A stretch of 64,000 bases of DNA from Neisseria yangbaofengii (GCF_014898075.1 NZ_CP062976.1:1054001-1118000); one strand, 5' to 3'. Shown: positions 7,979-19,178, counted from the stretch's first letter. Made by a program: numbers and translations. The notes: generated by a model from the sequence alone, not told the origin.

Positions 7979-9661
7979 ATGACTATGGAAAATTTTGCCC
8001 AGTTATTGGAAGAAAGCTTCACCCTGCAAGAAATGAACCCAGGTGAAGTGATTACCGCTGAAGTAGTGGCAATCGATCAAAACTTCGTTACTGTAAACGC
8101 AGGTCTGAAATCAGAATCTCTGATTGACGTAGCTGAATTCAAAAACGCTCAGGGCGAGATTGAAGTTAAAGTAGGCGATTTCGTAACCGTGACCATCGAA
8201 TCCGTTGAAAACGGCTTCGGCGAAACCAAATTGTCCCGCGAAAAAGCCAAACGTGCCGCAGACTGGATTGCTTTGGAAGAAGCAATGGAAAACGGCGACA
8301 TCCTGTCCGGCGTTATCAACGGCAAAGTAAAAGGCGGCTTGACTGTAATGATCAACAGCATCCGTGCCTTCCTGCCGGGTTCGCTGGTTGATGTCCGTCC
8401 GGTGAAAGACACTTCACACTTTGAAGGCAAAGAGATCGAATTCAAAGTTATCAAACTGGACAAAAAACGCAACAACGTTGTCGTATCTCGCCGTGCCGTT
8501 CTGGAAGCCACTCTGGGCGAAGAACGCAAAGCCCTGCTGGAAAACCTGCAAGAAGGCGCAGTGGTTAAAGGCATCGTTAAAAACATCACCGATTACGGTG
8601 CATTCGTTGACTTGGGCGGCATCGACGGTTTGCTGCACATCACCGATTTGGCATGGCGCCGTGTGAAACACCCAAGCGAAGTGTTGGAAGTCGGTCAAGA
8701 AGTTGAAGCCAAAGTATTGAAATTCGACCAAGACAAACAACGCGTTTCTCTGGGCATGAAACAATTGGGCGAAGACCCATGGAGCGGCCTGACCCGCCGT
8801 TATCCACAAGGTACCCGCCTGTTCGGTAAAGTGTCTAACTTGACCGACTACGGTGCATTCGTTGAAATCGAACAAGGTATCGAAGGTTTGGTACACGTTT
8901 CCGAAATGGACTGGACCAACAAAAACGTACACCCAAGCAAAGTGGTTCAACTGGGCGACGAAGTAGAAGTAATGATCTTGGAAATCGACGAAGATCGCCG
9001 CCGTATCTCTTTGGGCATGAAACAATGCCAAGCCAACCCTTGGGAAGAATTTGCCGCCAACCACAACAAAGGTGACAAAATCTCCGGTGCGGTTAAATCC
9101 ATCACCGACTTCGGTGTATTCGTAGGCTTGCCTGGCGGTATCGACGGCCTGGTACACTTGTCTGACCTGTCTTGGACTGAAGCCGGCGAAGAAGCCGTAC
9201 GCAAATACAAAAAAGGCGAAGAAGTTGAAGCCGTTGTATTGGCAATCGATGTTGACAAAGAACGCATCTCTTTGGGTATCAAACAGCTGGAAGGCGATCC
9301 GTTCGGCAACTTCATCAGCGTAAACGACAAAGGTTCTTTGGTTAAAGGTACTGTGAAATCAGTAGATGCCAAAGGTGCCGTAGTTGCCCTGTCTGAAGAA
9401 GTAGAAGCCTACCTGCCTGCAGCCGAATGGTCCAGCGAGCGTGTAGAAGACCTGCGCAACGTTGTGAAAGAAGGCGATGAAGTAGAAGCCGTCATTGCGA
9501 CCGTTGACCGCAAAAACCGCAGCATCCGTCTGTCTGTAAAAGCCAAAGATGCCAAAGAAAACCGCGACGCTCTGAACTCAGTGAATGCTGCAGCAACTGC
9601 CAATGCCGGTACCACCAGCTTGGGCGACTTGCTGAAAGCCAAATTGTCTGGTGAAGAATAA
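7979..9661 (+). CDS. 30S ribosomal protein S1
   Basis: A 560-residue protein with six S1 (OB-fold) repeats. The four C-terminal repeats are the most regular, each with a core such as [21 protein letters not shown] or [22 protein letters not shown], followed by RISLGMKQ. S1 binds mRNA and brings it to the 30S subunit. The start [10 protein letters not shown] matches the meningococcal protein as I recall it. Its codons are strongly biased, as expected for a highly expressed gene. Confidence 0.97.
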   Translation: MTMENFAQLLEESFTLQEMNPGEVITAEVVAIDQNFVTVNAGLKSESLIDVAEFKNAQGEIEVKVGDFVTVTIESVENGFGETKLSREKAKRAADWIALEEAMENGDILSGVINGKVKGGLTVMINSIRAFLPGSLVDVRPVKDTSHFEGKEIEFKVIKLDKKRNNVVVSRRAVLEATLGEERKALLENLQEGAVVKGIVKNITDYGAFVDLGGIDGLLHITDLAWRRVKHPSEVLEVGQEVEAKVLKFDQDKQRVSLGMKQLGEDPWSGLTRRYPQGTRLFGKVSNLTDYGAFVEIEQGIEGLVHVSEMDWTNKNVHPSKVVQLGDEVEVMILEIDEDRRRISLGMKQCQANPWEEFAANHNKGDKISGAVKSITDFGVFVGLPGGIDGLVHLSDLSWTEAGEEAVRKYKKGEEVEAVVLAIDVDKERISLGIKQLEGDPFGNFISVNDKGSLVKGTVKSVDAKGAVVALSEEVEAYLPAAEWSSERVEDLRNVVKEGDEVEAVIATVDRKNRSIRLSVKAKDAKENRDALNSVNAAATANAGTTSLGDLLKAKLSGEE

Positions 9662-9672
9662 GGTTACAGACA

Positions 9673-9987
9673 ATGACTAAGTCAGAATTAATGGTTCGTT
9701 TGGCAGAGGTTTTTGCCGAAAAAAACGGAAATCAATTAATGGCTAAAGATGTTGAGTACAGCGTGAAGGTTTTGGTGGATACCATGACCCGTTCGCTGGC
9801 TCGCGGCCAACGTATTGAAATCCGTGGTTTCGGCAGCTTTGACTTGAACCACCGTCCAGCCCGTGTGGGTCGCAACCCGAAAACCGGCGAGCGTGTGGAA
9901 GTGCCTGAAAAGCATGTTCCGCATTTCAAGCCGGGTAAAGAATTGCGCGAACGTGTGGACTTGGCTCTGCAAGAGAACGCCAACTAA
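9673..9987 (+). CDS. integration host factor beta subunit
   Basis: A 104-residue HU/IHF-type DNA-bending protein. The helix pair is at residues 1-45, then the conserved [18 protein letters not shown] and a beta-arm ([20 protein letters not shown]) that inserts into the minor groove. The sequence fits IHF-beta rather than HU, and the gene sits 12 bp behind rpsA, its classic position. It pairs with IhfA, which is not in this window. Neisserial IHF also affects pilin promoters and Correia elements. Confidence 0.95.
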   Translation: MTKSELMVRLAEVFAEKNGNQLMAKDVEYSVKVLVDTMTRSLARGQRIEIRGFGSFDLNHRPARVGRNPKTGERVEVPEKHVPHFKPGKELRERVDLALQENAN

Positions 9988-10003
9988 AAAACTGAGTAAT
10001 CAA

Positions 10004-10029
10004 ACGCCGCAGAGATGCGGCGTTTTTTC
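10004..10029 (+). terminator. intrinsic terminator of the rpsA-ihfB unit
   Basis: Perfect 7-bp stem ACGCCGC/GCGGCGT with a 6-nt loop and a run of six T. It does not use uptake sequences. Confidence 0.9.
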
Positions 10030-10140
10030 TTATAAATTCAAGCAATAAAGAAGTTTCGTACGATAAGTGCTTGGAGGCCGTCTGAAATCATTTATAATGG
10101 CTGCCATTCAGTTAGAATTAATAAATAATAAGGTTCGGTA

Positions 10141-11283
10141 ATGAGTGATAGAGAAAATCTGTTTGTTCCGCCAAGTTTTGAAAACCACAGTCCGTTGACG
10201 TGGTATCAGGCCGCTGCCCAGCAGCCTAATTTTATCCGTGATGAAGCTCAAGCCATTGCCATTGAGCATTTAGACCGTTTGTGGACTGAATTGATGATGT
10301 TCAAACGCAAACGCAACCGTTTTTTAGGCCGCAGCCTGCGTTCTCCGCAAGTGCCGAAAGGCTTGTATTTTTATGGTGGCGTAGGCCGTGGTAAAAGCTT
10401 TTTGATGGATGCTTTTTTTGGCTGTCTGCCTTATAAACGCAAACGCCGTGTTCACTTCCATGCCTTTATGGCCGAAATTCATCAGCGTTTGAAAGGTTTG
10501 AAAAGCGAGGCAAATCCTCTAAAAGCCGTGGCTTCCGAAATTTCCCAAGAAACGCGTGTTTTGTGTTTTGACGAATTTCACGTCAGCGACATTGCCGATG
10601 CCATGATTCTTGGCCGCTTGCTCGAAAATCTGTTAAACGAAGGTGTGGTGTTGGTGGCAACTTCCAACTATGCGCCGTCCGAGCTTTATCCGCAAGGGCA
10701 AAACCGAAGCAGCTTTTTGCCGACTATTGCTTTGATTGAGTCCAGCCTGACAGTGTTAAATGTGGATGGCGGCGAAGATTACCGCTTGCGTACCTTGAAG
10801 CCGGCTGAAATTTTCTTTGTACCGAGCAATGAAGAAAATGAAAACAAACTGGCCGGATTGTTTAAAGAAATGGCGCATGCATCGGAATTGAATCCGGGCA
10901 TCAGCATCATTCACGACCGTGAAATTCCGCATAAAGCCAAATCAGACAAAGCAATCTGGTTTGATTTCCGTGCTTTGTGCTTCGGCCCGCGTTCGCAAGC
11001 AGATTATCTGTATTTGGCAGAGAATTATGAAATTGTATTTATCTCCGGCTTAGAGCGTTTAACACCGTTGGAAAAAGCCGAAGCACGCCGCCTGACTTGG
11101 CTGATTGACGTCTTGTATGATTTCCGTGTGAAATTGTGCGCCACCAGTGCAGTTGGTGTGAATGATATTTATGTTGAAGGTGATTTTGCCGCAGAATTTA
11201 CCCGCACCGCCAGCCGTATGGTAGAAATGCAGTCTGAAGTGTATTTAGGGCAGCCGCACTTGACGCTGGGTAAGAAAAAATAA
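10141..11283 (+). CDS. cell division protein ZapE (AFG1-like ATPase)
   Basis: A 380-residue AFG1/ZapE ATPase. Walker A GGVGRGKS is at residues 79-86 and Walker B is in VLCFDEFHVSD near residue 145; the long family-specific segments DYRLRTLKPAEIFF and GLERLTPLEKAEARRLTWLIDVLYD follow. In E. coli ZapE binds FtsZ and acts on the division ring under stress. A DUS about 55 bp upstream lies in the promoter region. The gene is probably transcribed alone; a hairpin follows it. Confidence 0.93.
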   Translation: MSDRENLFVPPSFENHSPLTWYQAAAQQPNFIRDEAQAIAIEHLDRLWTELMMFKRKRNRFLGRSLRSPQVPKGLYFYGGVGRGKSFLMDAFFGCLPYKRKRRVHFHAFMAEIHQRLKGLKSEANPLKAVASEISQETRVLCFDEFHVSDIADAMILGRLLENLLNEGVVLVATSNYAPSELYPQGQNRSSFLPTIALIESSLTVLNVDGGEDYRLRTLKPAEIFFVPSNEENENKLAGLFKEMAHASELNPGISIIHDREIPHKAKSDKAIWFDFRALCFGPRSQADYLYLAENYEIVFISGLERLTPLEKAEARRLTWLIDVLYDFRVKLCATSAVGVNDIYVEGDFAAEFTRTASRMVEMQSEVYLGQPHLTLGKKK

Positions 11284-11310
11284 GCGTAATTTTGACCGGG
11301 CGAAGCTGCT

Positions 11311-11341
11311 TTTTACCAAAAGCAAACGAAGTTTGGTAAAA
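11311..11341. terminator. 10-bp perfect hairpin between zapE and ndk
   Basis: TTTTACCAAA (11311-11320) pairs exactly with TTTGGTAAAA (11332-11341) around an 11-nt loop. It lacks DUS and a clean T-run, so it could be a weak terminator or an operator in front of ndk. Confidence 0.4.
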
Positions 11342-11401
11342 TAAAGCTTGGTAGAATTTTGAAAACCCCATTGCAAAATGCAATGAATATAAGGACATGA
11401 C

Positions 11402-11827
11402 ATGGCTATTGAACGCACCATCTCTATCGTAAAACCGGATGCCGTAGGCAAAAACGTTATCGGTAAAATTTATGACCGTTTTGAAAGCAACGGCTTGAAA
11501 ATCGTTGCCGCAAAAATGAAACACCTGACTCAAGAAGAAGCCGAAGGTTTCTATGCTGTACACAAAGAGCGCCCTTTCTTTGCTGATTTGGTTAAATTCA
11601 TGACCAGCGGCCCGGTAATGATTCAAGTGTTGGAAGGCGAAAATGCCGTAGTGAAAAACCGCGAGCTGATGGGGGCGACCAATCCTAAAGAAGCAGCTGC
11701 CGGTACCATTCGTGCCGACTTTGCCGAATCTATCGATGCCAATGCCGTACACGGTTCTGACAGCTTGGAAAATGCTGCCATCGAAATCGCTTACTTCTTT
11801 AACGACAGCGAAATTTGCCCTCGTTAA
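11402..11827 (+). CDS. nucleoside diphosphate kinase
   Basis: A 141-residue Ndk that balances NTP and dNTP pools through a phospho-histidine intermediate. The active-site histidine is His117 in NAVHGSDS, and the N-terminal [12 protein letters not shown] plus the [12 protein letters not shown] loop are typical. The ATG has AAGGA seven bases upstream. In many proteobacteria ndk precedes rlmN and pilF/pilW, as it does here. Confidence 0.97.
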   Translation: MAIERTISIVKPDAVGKNVIGKIYDRFESNGLKIVAAKMKHLTQEEAEGFYAVHKERPFFADLVKFMTSGPVMIQVLEGENAVVKNRELMGATNPKEAAAGTIRADFAESIDANAVHGSDSLENAAIEIAYFFNDSEICPR

Positions 11828-11865
11828 TTGACGCATTGCCGATTTGTTTGAGGCCGTCTGAATGA

Positions 11866-11896
11866 TTTTTCCGAATGCAATCCGTATTCGGAAAAA
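11866..11896. terminator. ndk terminator
   Basis: Perfect 11-bp stem TTTTTCCGAAT/ATTCGGAAAAA with a 9-nt loop, flanked by one full DUS (from 11851) and degraded DUS copies (GCAGACGGCTGAA; TTTCAGACAGCCT). Confidence 0.7.
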
Positions 11897-12055
11897 CAGG
11901 CAGACGGCTGAAAGACTTTGTAGAATATGTTTTCAGACAGCCTTTTGTTACAACACCGAAGCGGGCAGTCTGAAAATGAAAAGCTTTTAAATTAAAGCTG
12001 TATCTTGCATCTTATACAATTTTAATTTGACAGCTTCTTTATAGTTCAAGAATAC

Positions 12056-13150
12056 ATGAAAACCAATCTACTGAATTTTGATTTGCAAGGCCTGACCGAA
12101 CACTTCGCCGCGATGGGCGAAAAGCCTTTTCGTGCCAAACAGGTTATGCGTTGGATTCACCAATCGTGTGCATCTGAATTTGACGAAATGACCGATTTGG
12201 CCAAGTCTTTGCGTCAAAAATTAAACGAACAGGCTACCGTTGGCATTCCGCAATTGATGACGTCACAAGAATCGACTGACGGTACGCGCAAATGGTTGCT
12301 GGATGTAGGCACCGGTAACGGCGTGGAAACAGTTTTTATTCCCGAGGCCGAGCGCGGAACGTTGTGTATTTCATCGCAAGTCGGCTGTGCATTGGAATGC
12401 ACGTTTTGTTCTACCGGCCGCCAAGGCTTCAACCGCAACTTGACCGCTGCTGAAATCATCGGCCAATTGTGGTGGGCAAACAAAGCCATGGGCGTAACGC
12501 CGAAAAATGAGCGCGTGATTTCCAATGTGGTAATGATGGGCATGGGCGAGCCGATGGCCAACTTTGACAACGTGGTCACTGCATTGAGCATTATGCTTGA
12601 CGACCATGGCTATGGTTTGAGCCGCCGCCGCGTAACTGTTTCGACATCGGGTATGGTACCGCAAATGGATCGCTTGCGCGATGCTATGCCGGTTGCTTTG
12701 GCAGTATCGCTGCATGCGTCTAATGATGTCGTGCGCGATGAGATTGTGCCGTTGAACAAAAAATACCCGCTGAAAGAATTGATGGCGGCGTGTCAGCGTT
12801 ATCTGGTGAAAGCACCGCGAGATTTCATCACTTTCGAATACGTTATGCTGGATGGCATTAACGACAAACCGCAACACGCACGCGAACTGAACGAATTGGT
12901 GAAAGATGTGCCGTGTAAATTCAATCTGATTCCGTTTAACCCGTTCCCGAATTCCGGTTACGACCGTTCTTCTAATGAAAATATCCGCGTATTCCGCGAT
13001 ATTTTGCAGCAGGCCGGTCATGTGGTGACGGTGCGTAAAACGCGCGGTGATGATATTGATGCGGCTTGCGGCCAGTTGGCGGGGCAGGTGCAGGATAAAA
13101 CCAAGCGTCAGCAGAAATGGCAGCAAATTTTGGTTGAGCAACAGGGTTAA
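12056..13150 (+). CDS. dual-specificity RNA methyltransferase RlmN
   Basis: A 364-residue radical-SAM enzyme that methylates C2 of A2503 in 23S rRNA and A37 in some tRNAs. The iron-sulfur cysteines are C111, C115 and C118 (GCALECTFC). The catalytic cysteines of this family are also present: one in the C-terminal AACGQLAG and one in [15 protein letters not shown]. It heads the conserved rlmN-pilW-rodZ-ispG-hisS gene order, with only 3 bp to pilW. Confidence 0.96.
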   Translation: MKTNLLNFDLQGLTEHFAAMGEKPFRAKQVMRWIHQSCASEFDEMTDLAKSLRQKLNEQATVGIPQLMTSQESTDGTRKWLLDVGTGNGVETVFIPEAERGTLCISSQVGCALECTFCSTGRQGFNRNLTAAEIIGQLWWANKAMGVTPKNERVISNVVMMGMGEPMANFDNVVTALSIMLDDHGYGLSRRRVTVSTSGMVPQMDRLRDAMPVALAVSLHASNDVVRDEIVPLNKKYPLKELMAACQRYLVKAPRDFITFEYVMLDGINDKPQHARELNELVKDVPCKFNLIPFNPFPNSGYDRSSNENIRVFRDILQQAGHVVTVRKTRGDDIDAACGQLAGQVQDKTKRQQKWQQILVEQQG

Positions 13151-13153
13151 GCT

Positions 13154-13909
13154 ATGAAATTAAACATTTTACCGTCTTTAATTGTTACCTTAACATTGGC
13201 CGCGTGCGCCGGTCCATCTGGCCCAAGCCCGCGCGAGCGTGCGAAACAGGTGTCCAACATCAAAACGCAATTGGCTTTGGAATACATGCGCGTTCAGGAT
13301 TACCGCCAGGCAACGCAGGCGATTGAAGATGCGCTGGGCTCCAATGTCAAAAACGAAGTGGCTTGGCTGGTACGTGCGCAGATTTACCAATATTTGAAGG
13401 TGCAAGACAAAGCGCAAGAAAGCTTTTTGAAGGCTTTGTCGTTAAAACCGGATAGCGCGGAAATCAACAATAACTACGGCTGGTTTGTGTGCAGCCACAT
13501 GAATAATCCGGCTGAATCGATTCAGTATTTTGACAAAGCGCTGTCGGATCCGACCTATCCCAGCCCGTATGTGGCGAATTTAAACAAAGGCATTTGCAGC
13601 GCGAAAATGGGTCAATTCTCATTGGCCGAAGCTTATTTAGAGCGCGCTTTGGCCGCTGCGCCGCAGTTTCCGCCGGCATTCAAAGAATTGGCACGCACTA
13701 AAATGCTGGCAGGCAGTCTGAACGATGCCGATTATTACTTCCGCCAATACCAAAGCAAAGTTGACGTATTGCAGGCAGATGATTTATTGCTGGGTTGGCG
13801 TTTGGCCAATGCGCTGGGCAACACCCAAGCCGCTTACGAATACGAAGCGCAATTAAGAACCAATTTCCCTTATTCTGAAGAACTACAGGCAGTGACGACA
13901 GGTCGATAA
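13154..13909 (+). CDS. type IV pilus biogenesis lipoprotein PilW
   Basis: A 251-residue outer-membrane lipoprotein with lipobox LAAC (Cys18) and a stack of about six TPR units, including AINNYGWFVC-like helices around residues 105-115. In Neisseria PilW is needed for stable, functional pili; the Pseudomonas counterpart PilF helps the PilQ secretin reach the outer membrane. Its place between rlmN and rodZ matches that of PilF/PilW genes elsewhere. Type IV pili also take up DUS-bearing DNA, so this gene belongs to the competence machinery. Confidence 0.93.
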   Translation: MKLNILPSLIVTLTLAACAGPSGPSPRERAKQVSNIKTQLALEYMRVQDYRQATQAIEDALGSNVKNEVAWLVRAQIYQYLKVQDKAQESFLKALSLKPDSAEINNNYGWFVCSHMNNPAESIQYFDKALSDPTYPSPYVANLNKGICSAKMGQFSLAEAYLERALAAAPQFPPAFKELARTKMLAGSLNDADYYFRQYQSKVDVLQADDLLLGWRLANALGNTQAAYEYEAQLRTNFPYSEELQAVTTGR

Positions 13910-13912
13910 TAC

Positions 13913-14779
13913 ATGGATAGCCAACAAAAAACAGCATACAATACCGAAGCAGCAAAAACATTGGGCAATGAGCTGCGCCAATTGCGTGAAAAGCAAGGTA
14001 TCGACATCAGTGACATTGCAGGCCGTCTGAAATTATCGGCCGAGCAAATTCAAGATTTGGAAAAAGGCGATTATTCCAGCTTTTCCGGTTTGGTATTTGC
14101 CACCGGTTTTTTGCGCTCATACGCGCGTTTGTTGAAAATGGATGAGCGGCAAATTGCAGGCCGTCTGAAAACCGTTGTGCCGCAAACCGCTGAACATGTG
14201 TATGCTGTTAACCGCGAAAAAGATGCCGGTTTCAATTACCAAAGCATAGAGAAAAACGGCTTTCCAAAATGGATTTTGGGCGTGGCGGCTTTGGCATTAA
14301 TAGCCGGCGGCATTTATTTATGGCAAAACAAGTCGAATTTAGAAAATAACCAGCAACACGCGCAAGACAGCAGCGCTGTGCAAAATAGTCTGCAAGTGCC
14401 GGCTTTAAAAACCGGCAATGTCGAAGTATCGAAAATGACCGAGCAAGGCACACAAGTGATTGCGGCTGCTTCTGCCGCTTCAGATATTGCCGCTTCAGCG
14501 GCGGCTTCCGAGCCGGAAATCGAAGTGGCTGCCGATGAATTGTGGGTGAAAGTACAATACCGCAGCAATCTGATTATTCATGATAAAGACGGCAAAATGG
14601 TGTTCAGCAACATCATTCCGGCCGGCAGCGAGCGCCGCTTCAAAGGCGGTGCGCCGTATGAAGTTTGGATCGGTATCGCGGCCGGTGCCGAAGCCAATTA
14701 CGGTGGCATCGGCATTCGTCCGGTTGATTACCGTGTGCCGGGCAAACAGTCTGCCACCTTTATCGCAGGAAAAAAATAA
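13913..14779 (+). CDS. RodZ-like cytoskeleton protein
   Basis: A 288-residue bitopic protein. It has a helix-turn-helix (about residues 15-75, [20 protein letters not shown]), a single membrane span (about 119-138) and a periplasmic C-terminal DUF4115 domain ([20 protein letters not shown] onward). RodZ links MreB to the membrane in rods; in coccoid species its role is less clear. Two complete uptake sequences lie inside the gene and encode the two GRLK segments at residues 37-40 and 83-86. It starts 3 bp after pilW and ends 2 bp before ispG. Confidence 0.87.
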   Translation: MDSQQKTAYNTEAAKTLGNELRQLREKQGIDISDIAGRLKLSAEQIQDLEKGDYSSFSGLVFATGFLRSYARLLKMDERQIAGRLKTVVPQTAEHVYAVNREKDAGFNYQSIEKNGFPKWILGVAALALIAGGIYLWQNKSNLENNQQHAQDSSAVQNSLQVPALKTGNVEVSKMTEQGTQVIAAASAASDIAASAAASEPEIEVAADELWVKVQYRSNLIIHDKDGKMVFSNIIPAGSERRFKGGAPYEVWIGIAAGAEANYGGIGIRPVDYRVPGKQSATFIAGKK

Positions 14780-14781
14780 AC

Positions 14782-16047
14782 ATGAACACACTCAAACGCC
14801 GCCAAACGCATCAAGTCCGCATCGATCATGTGACCGTTGGTTCCGGCGCACCGGTGGTGGTGCAATCCATGACCAACACCGACACAGCCGATGCCGAAGG
14901 CACTGCTTTACAAGTTAAAGAGTTGAGCGATGCCGGTTCGGAAATGGTGCGGATTACCGTTAACAGCCCCGAAGCAGCCTCCAAAGTGGCTGAAATCCGC
15001 CAACGCTTGGACGACATGGGTTACAACACACCATTGGTCGGTGATTTCCACTTCAACGGCGAACGCTTGTTAGCCGAATATCCCGAATGCGGCAAAGCCT
15101 TGGCCAAATACCGCATCAATCCGGGTAATGTCGGCAAAGGCGTAAAAGGCGATGAAAAATTTGCCTACATGATTCGCACTGCGGCTGAAAACAACAAAGC
15201 CGTGCGCATCGGTGTGAACTGGGGTTCTTTGGATCAAAGTCTGGCCAAGCGCATGATGGATGCCAACATGGCTTCGGCTACGCCGCGCCCGCCAGAAGAA
15301 GTGATGAAAGAAGCCTTGATTGTGTCTGCTTTGGAGTCGGCTGAAAAAGCGGTGAATTTGGGTTTGCCGGAAGACAAAATCATTTTATCATGCAAGGTCA
15401 GTGCGGTGCAGGATTTGATTCAAGTGTATCGCGAGCTGGGCAGCCGCTGCCAATATCCACTGCATTTGGGTTTGACCGAAGCAGGTATGGGCAGCAAAGG
15501 CATTGTGGCATCCACTGCGGCATTGGCAGTGTTGCTGCAAGAAGGCATTGGCGACACCATCCGCATTTCCTTGACACCAGAGCCGGGTAGTTCGCGCACG
15601 CAGGAAGTGATTGTCGGCCAAGAAATTTTGCAAACCATGGGTTTGCGTTCGTTTACACCGATGGTAACGGCTTGCCCGGGCTGTGGCCGTACCACCAGCA
15701 CGGTTTTCCAAGAATTGGCGCAAGATGTGCAAAATTATCTGCGTCAAAAAATGAACGTGTGGCGCACAGTTTACCCCGGTGTAGAATCCTTAAACGTGGC
15801 CGTTATGGGCTGCGTGGTGAATGGGCCTGGCGAGAGTAAGTTGGCCGACATCGGCATCAGCCTGCCGGGTACGGGTGAAACGCCGGTCGCGCCAGTTTAT
15901 GTTGATGGCGAACGCAAAGTCACCTTAAAAGGCGACAACATCGCACAAGAATTTTTGCTGATTGTCGAAGAGTATGTGAAAGAGAATTACCGTGAAGGCG
16001 GTGCAAAACGCGTTCAACCACGCGTGATTCCGATTAAAAATGCTTAA
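14782..16047 (+). CDS. 4-hydroxy-3-methylbut-2-enyl diphosphate synthase
   Basis: A 421-residue IspG (GcpE) that carries out the next-to-last step of the MEP isoprenoid pathway using a 4Fe-4S cluster. The cluster cysteines are in [10 protein letters not shown] and in [10 protein letters not shown] near the C-terminus, and the N-terminal TIM barrel starts with [20 protein letters not shown]. Length and motif order are normal. It is the last gene of the rlmN operon before a DUS terminator. Confidence 0.97.
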   Translation: MNTLKRRQTHQVRIDHVTVGSGAPVVVQSMTNTDTADAEGTALQVKELSDAGSEMVRITVNSPEAASKVAEIRQRLDDMGYNTPLVGDFHFNGERLLAEYPECGKALAKYRINPGNVGKGVKGDEKFAYMIRTAAENNKAVRIGVNWGSLDQSLAKRMMDANMASATPRPPEEVMKEALIVSALESAEKAVNLGLPEDKIILSCKVSAVQDLIQVYRELGSRCQYPLHLGLTEAGMGSKGIVASTAALAVLLQEGIGDTIRISLTPEPGSSRTQEVIVGQEILQTMGLRSFTPMVTACPGCGRTTSTVFQELAQDVQNYLRQKMNVWRTVYPGVESLNVAVMGCVVNGPGESKLADIGISLPGTGETPVAPVYVDGERKVTLKGDNIAQEFLLIVEEYVKENYREGGAKRVQPRVIPIKNA

Positions 16048-16057
16048 TTAATATGAA

Positions 16058-16090
16058 AGGCCGTCTGAAAATAAATATTTCAGACGGCCT
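16058..16090. terminator. convergent DUS terminator
   Basis: Perfect DUS arms close the ispG unit and the convergent pseudouridine synthase gene; T and A runs flank it on both sides. Confidence 0.75.
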
Positions 16091-16095
16091 TTATT

Positions 16096-17019
16096 TTATA
16101 GTTTCTGTATGCTTTCAAATTTCCGAGTATCGCCGCTGATTGGGTCGGTAAACTCAATGCTTTTAGCCAATAATTTTAACGGCTTTTCATAATTTTCACA
16201 GCCTGCCGCCAGGGGAACAGGGTAAAGAGCATCGTTTGACAGTGGCATCCCCAAGCTCATCATATGTACCCGAAGCTGGTGTTTTTTGCCGGTAATCGGC
16301 TGCAAGCGGTAAAGGCTGGTTGCACCGCGGTTTTCAATCAATTCGATGGTGGTAAAGGCATTTGGTTCGCCATCGACTTCTTGGGTTAAATAAAATTTGT
16401 CACTGCGTACCATCCGTGATTGCACCGAATAAGGGTAAACCAAATCCGTGCGCGTGGGGGCAACCGCTTCATAGGTTTTACGTACTGCTTTATCCTGGAA
16501 CATGGTCTGATAATCACGGCGGCTGGCCGGATTGTGCGACAACAACATCACGCCTGCCGTGTCTTTGTCTAAGCGGTGAATCGGTGTGATGTGCTCAATG
16601 TTTAAGTGTTGCAAGTCAGGGTGCAGGCGCAAGCGGGTCAGCAAGGTTTCGCGCAAGAAACGTCCGCTGGGAATAACGGGTAGGAAATGCGGTTTGTCCG
16701 CCACAATCAAATGCTCGTCAACATGCAGGATTTTTTCGTCAAACGGAATGCGCGGTTCGTCTTTGCGGCTTATTTCACGGTAATAATAAATTGTTTGGCC
16801 GGGCTGGAACGGCGTATCCGCATTCAGCGACATGCCGTCTGAATCGACTACAAATCCGCTGTTTAAGCGTTTGCGCCAACTGGCTTCATCAACAAACGGA
16901 AAACGGGTGCATAAAAAGTGCAAAAGCGGTAAGCCGTAAAACGATTTGTCGTGCGGCAATACCAGATAGCTGGGTTTTATGCCGTCGAGCAGCGGCAGGG
17001 GATTCGTGCGTGTGTTCAT
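16096..17019 (-). CDS. RluA-family pseudouridine synthase
   Basis: A 307-residue pseudouridine synthase with the catalytic motif HRLDKDTAG (the Asp attacks the uridine), the downstream KTYEAV and the C-terminal KKHQLRVHM. An S4-like N-terminal part is suggested by WRKRLNSGFVVDSDG. Which RNA position it modifies cannot be decided; RluA, RluD and TruC share this architecture. The start at 17019 is preferred over 17103 because the extra upstream codons run through a DUS. It lies inside the ispG-hisS run on the opposite strand. Confidence 0.88.
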   Translation of the reverse strand: MNTRTNPLPLLDGIKPSYLVLPHDKSFYGLPLLHFLCTRFPFVDEASWRKRLNSGFVVDSDGMSLNADTPFQPGQTIYYYREISRKDEPRIPFDEKILHVDEHLIVADKPHFLPVIPSGRFLRETLLTRLRLHPDLQHLNIEHITPIHRLDKDTAGVMLLSHNPASRRDYQTMFQDKAVRKTYEAVAPTRTDLVYPYSVQSRMVRSDKFYLTQEVDGEPNAFTTIELIENRGATSLYRLQPITGKKHQLRVHMMSLGMPLSNDALYPVPLAAGCENYEKPLKLLAKSIEFTDPISGDTRKFESIQKL

Positions 17020-17161
17020 GCCGCATATTCTACCCGAAGCCTTGTCGGCATTGAAATGATTTTCAGACGGCCTTGCAACTGCGAAGATGCCGTCTGAAAA
17101 CACAATCCGCTAAAAATAAGCTATAATTGCCGACTATTTGATTTAAGCATTCTGATTTGAA

Positions 17162-18457
17162 ATGACACAAAAAATCCAATCCGTAAAAGGCATGAATGAC
17201 CTTTTACCTGTCGAACAAAAAGATTTCAAACTCACCGCCGATTTTTGGCAGGCTTTTGAAGACATGGTCAGTCAATGGGCGCGTGCTTACGGCTACCGGC
17301 AAATCCGCACACCGATTGTGGAGCAAACGGGTTTGTTTGTGCGTTCCATCGGCGAAGAGACAGATGTGGTCGGCAAAGAAATGTACACTTTTTCCGATTC
17401 CAACGATTCGTTGAGCCTGAGCCTGCGTCCTGAAGGTACGGCTTCATGCTTGCGTGCGGTGGTGGAACACAATCTTTTGTATAACAGCCCGCAGAAATTA
17501 TGGTACATGGGGCCGATGTTCCGCCGTGAACGCCCGCAAAAAGGCCGTTACCGCCAGTTTCACCAAGTGGGTATTGAAGCTTTGGGTTTTGAAGGTCCTG
17601 ACATCGATGCCGAAATCATTGCCATGTCGGCCGATTTATGGAAAAAATTGGGTATTAGCGATTATTTAACGCTGGAAATCAACAGCTTGGGTAATCGTGA
17701 AGAACGCGCCGCGCATCGTGCTGCGTTGGTGGCTTATCTGACCGGATACGAGGACCAATTGGATGAAGACAGCAAGCGCCGTCTGAAAACCAATCCGCTG
17801 CGTGTATTAGATACCAAAAACCCGGAATTGCAGGAAATTTGTAATGCCGCCCCGCGCTTGGTCGATTATCTGGGCGAAGAATCACGCATGCATTACAGCC
17901 GTTTCAAAGCTATGCTGGATGGTTTGAACATTCAATACACCGAAAATCCGCGTTTGGTGCGCGGCTTGGATTACTATAACCAAACCGTGTTTGAATGGAC
18001 GACCGATAAACTGGGTGCGCAAGCTACTGTGTGCGGCGGCGGCCGCTACAACGGTTTGATTGAAGAACTGGGCGGTAAGCCGGCCGCTTCGATTGGTTTT
18101 GCCATGGGTATTGAGCGCTTGCTGTTATTGGTGCACGAATACGGTTCGCTGCAAGCCAACGCCGCGCCTGATGTGTATGCCGTGCATCAAGGAGAAGGTG
18201 CCGCTTTGCAGGTGATGCAATACGCACAAGCCTTGCGCGATGAAGGATTCAATGTGCTGCAGCATTCCGGCTGTCAAAGCCTGAAAGCGCAAATGAAAAA
18301 AGCCGATGGCAGCGGAGCACATTTTGCCCTGATTGTGGCGCAAGACGAATTGGCCGAAGGCAAAGTTACGCTGAAAGACATGCAGGGCGGAAAAGGCCAA
18401 ATTACCGTGGCAGCCGCTGATTTAATCAACACTTTACAACAATGGAAGAACGCATAA
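17162..18457 (+). CDS. histidyl-tRNA synthetase
   Basis: A 431-residue class II aminoacyl-tRNA synthetase that charges tRNA-His. Visible signatures are RGMNDLLP-like KGMNDLLP at the start, motif 2 [17 protein letters not shown], the histidine-specific [15 protein letters not shown], and motif 3 [12 protein letters not shown]. The anticodon-binding domain fills the last ~100 residues. The stop codon is immediately followed by the start of yfgM, so the two are co-transcribed. Confidence 0.97.
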   Translation: MTQKIQSVKGMNDLLPVEQKDFKLTADFWQAFEDMVSQWARAYGYRQIRTPIVEQTGLFVRSIGEETDVVGKEMYTFSDSNDSLSLSLRPEGTASCLRAVVEHNLLYNSPQKLWYMGPMFRRERPQKGRYRQFHQVGIEALGFEGPDIDAEIIAMSADLWKKLGISDYLTLEINSLGNREERAAHRAALVAYLTGYEDQLDEDSKRRLKTNPLRVLDTKNPELQEICNAAPRLVDYLGEESRMHYSRFKAMLDGLNIQYTENPRLVRGLDYYNQTVFEWTTDKLGAQATVCGGGRYNGLIEELGGKPAASIGFAMGIERLLLLVHEYGSLQANAAPDVYAVHQGEGAALQVMQYAQALRDEGFNVLQHSGCQSLKAQMKKADGSGAHFALIVAQDELAEGKVTLKDMQGGKGQITVAAADLINTLQQWKNA

Positions 18458-19087
18458 ATGGCAGCTCATTTGGAAGAACAACAAGAGTTAGACAATTTCA
18501 AATACTTTTGGAAAAGTACCGGCCGCTGGCTGTTTGCCTTGCTGATGCTGGCTGCATTGGGCTATTTGGGCTATACCGTGTACCAAAGCCATTTGGCGAA
18601 AAAAAGCCAAGAAGCAGCCGGCGTATTGGCGCAATTGGTTGAAAAAGCGCAAAACAAAGGCGATACTAAAGCCATTAATGCCGATTTGCAAAACCTTCAG
18701 CAAAATTTTGCCGATACCATTCCGGCTGCGCAAGCAACGTTGATGGCGGCAGCGGCCGAGTTCGATGCCGGCCGTTACGATGTGGCTTCAGGCCATCTGA
18801 ATTGGGTGTTGAAAAACCAAAAAGAGCCGTTGGTGCGAGCCTTGGCGGCACAGCGTTTGGCCGTGGTAAAATTGCAGCAAAAGAAATATGATGAGGCTTT
18901 GGCGGCTTTGGATACCAAAGTTGATGCCGATTACGAAGCTTTGCTGCTGGAAACCAAAGGCGATGTTTTCGTGGCGCAAAACAAAGCCAAAGAAGCGGCC
19001 GCCAGCTATGAGCAGGCATTGGCTAAATTACCGAAAAATTCGGTGGGGCGCGAATTGGTTCGAATGAAATTGGATTCGCAGAAATAA
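18458..19087 (+). CDS. YfgM-like TPR membrane protein
   Basis: A 209-residue protein with a short cytoplasmic N-terminus ([19 protein letters not shown] is typical), one membrane span (about residues 24-43) and a periplasmic TPR region. YfgM in E. coli is an ancillary subunit of the SecYEG translocon that works with PpiD on outgoing proteins. It is in the usual position after hisS, with no gap. BamB, the next gene in enterobacteria, is missing. Confidence 0.87.
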   Translation: MAAHLEEQQELDNFKYFWKSTGRWLFALLMLAALGYLGYTVYQSHLAKKSQEAAGVLAQLVEKAQNKGDTKAINADLQNLQQNFADTIPAAQATLMAAAAEFDAGRYDVASGHLNWVLKNQKEPLVRALAAQRLAVVKLQQKKYDEALAALDTKVDADYEALLLETKGDVFVAQNKAKEAAASYEQALAKLPKNSVGRELVRMKLDSQK

Positions 19088-19178
19088 GGCCGTCTGAAAG
19101 TATAGAGGGTTTTGCTAATCTGCATGATGGTGTGAAAGCGTTGTCACAATTCGTGCAGATTCAAGAAACAAACAGCAG

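Noticed and set aside
7855-8046. Small frame overlapping the start of rpsA
   Set aside because: It is out of frame with rpsA and lacks a ribosome binding site; the leader interpretation is simpler.
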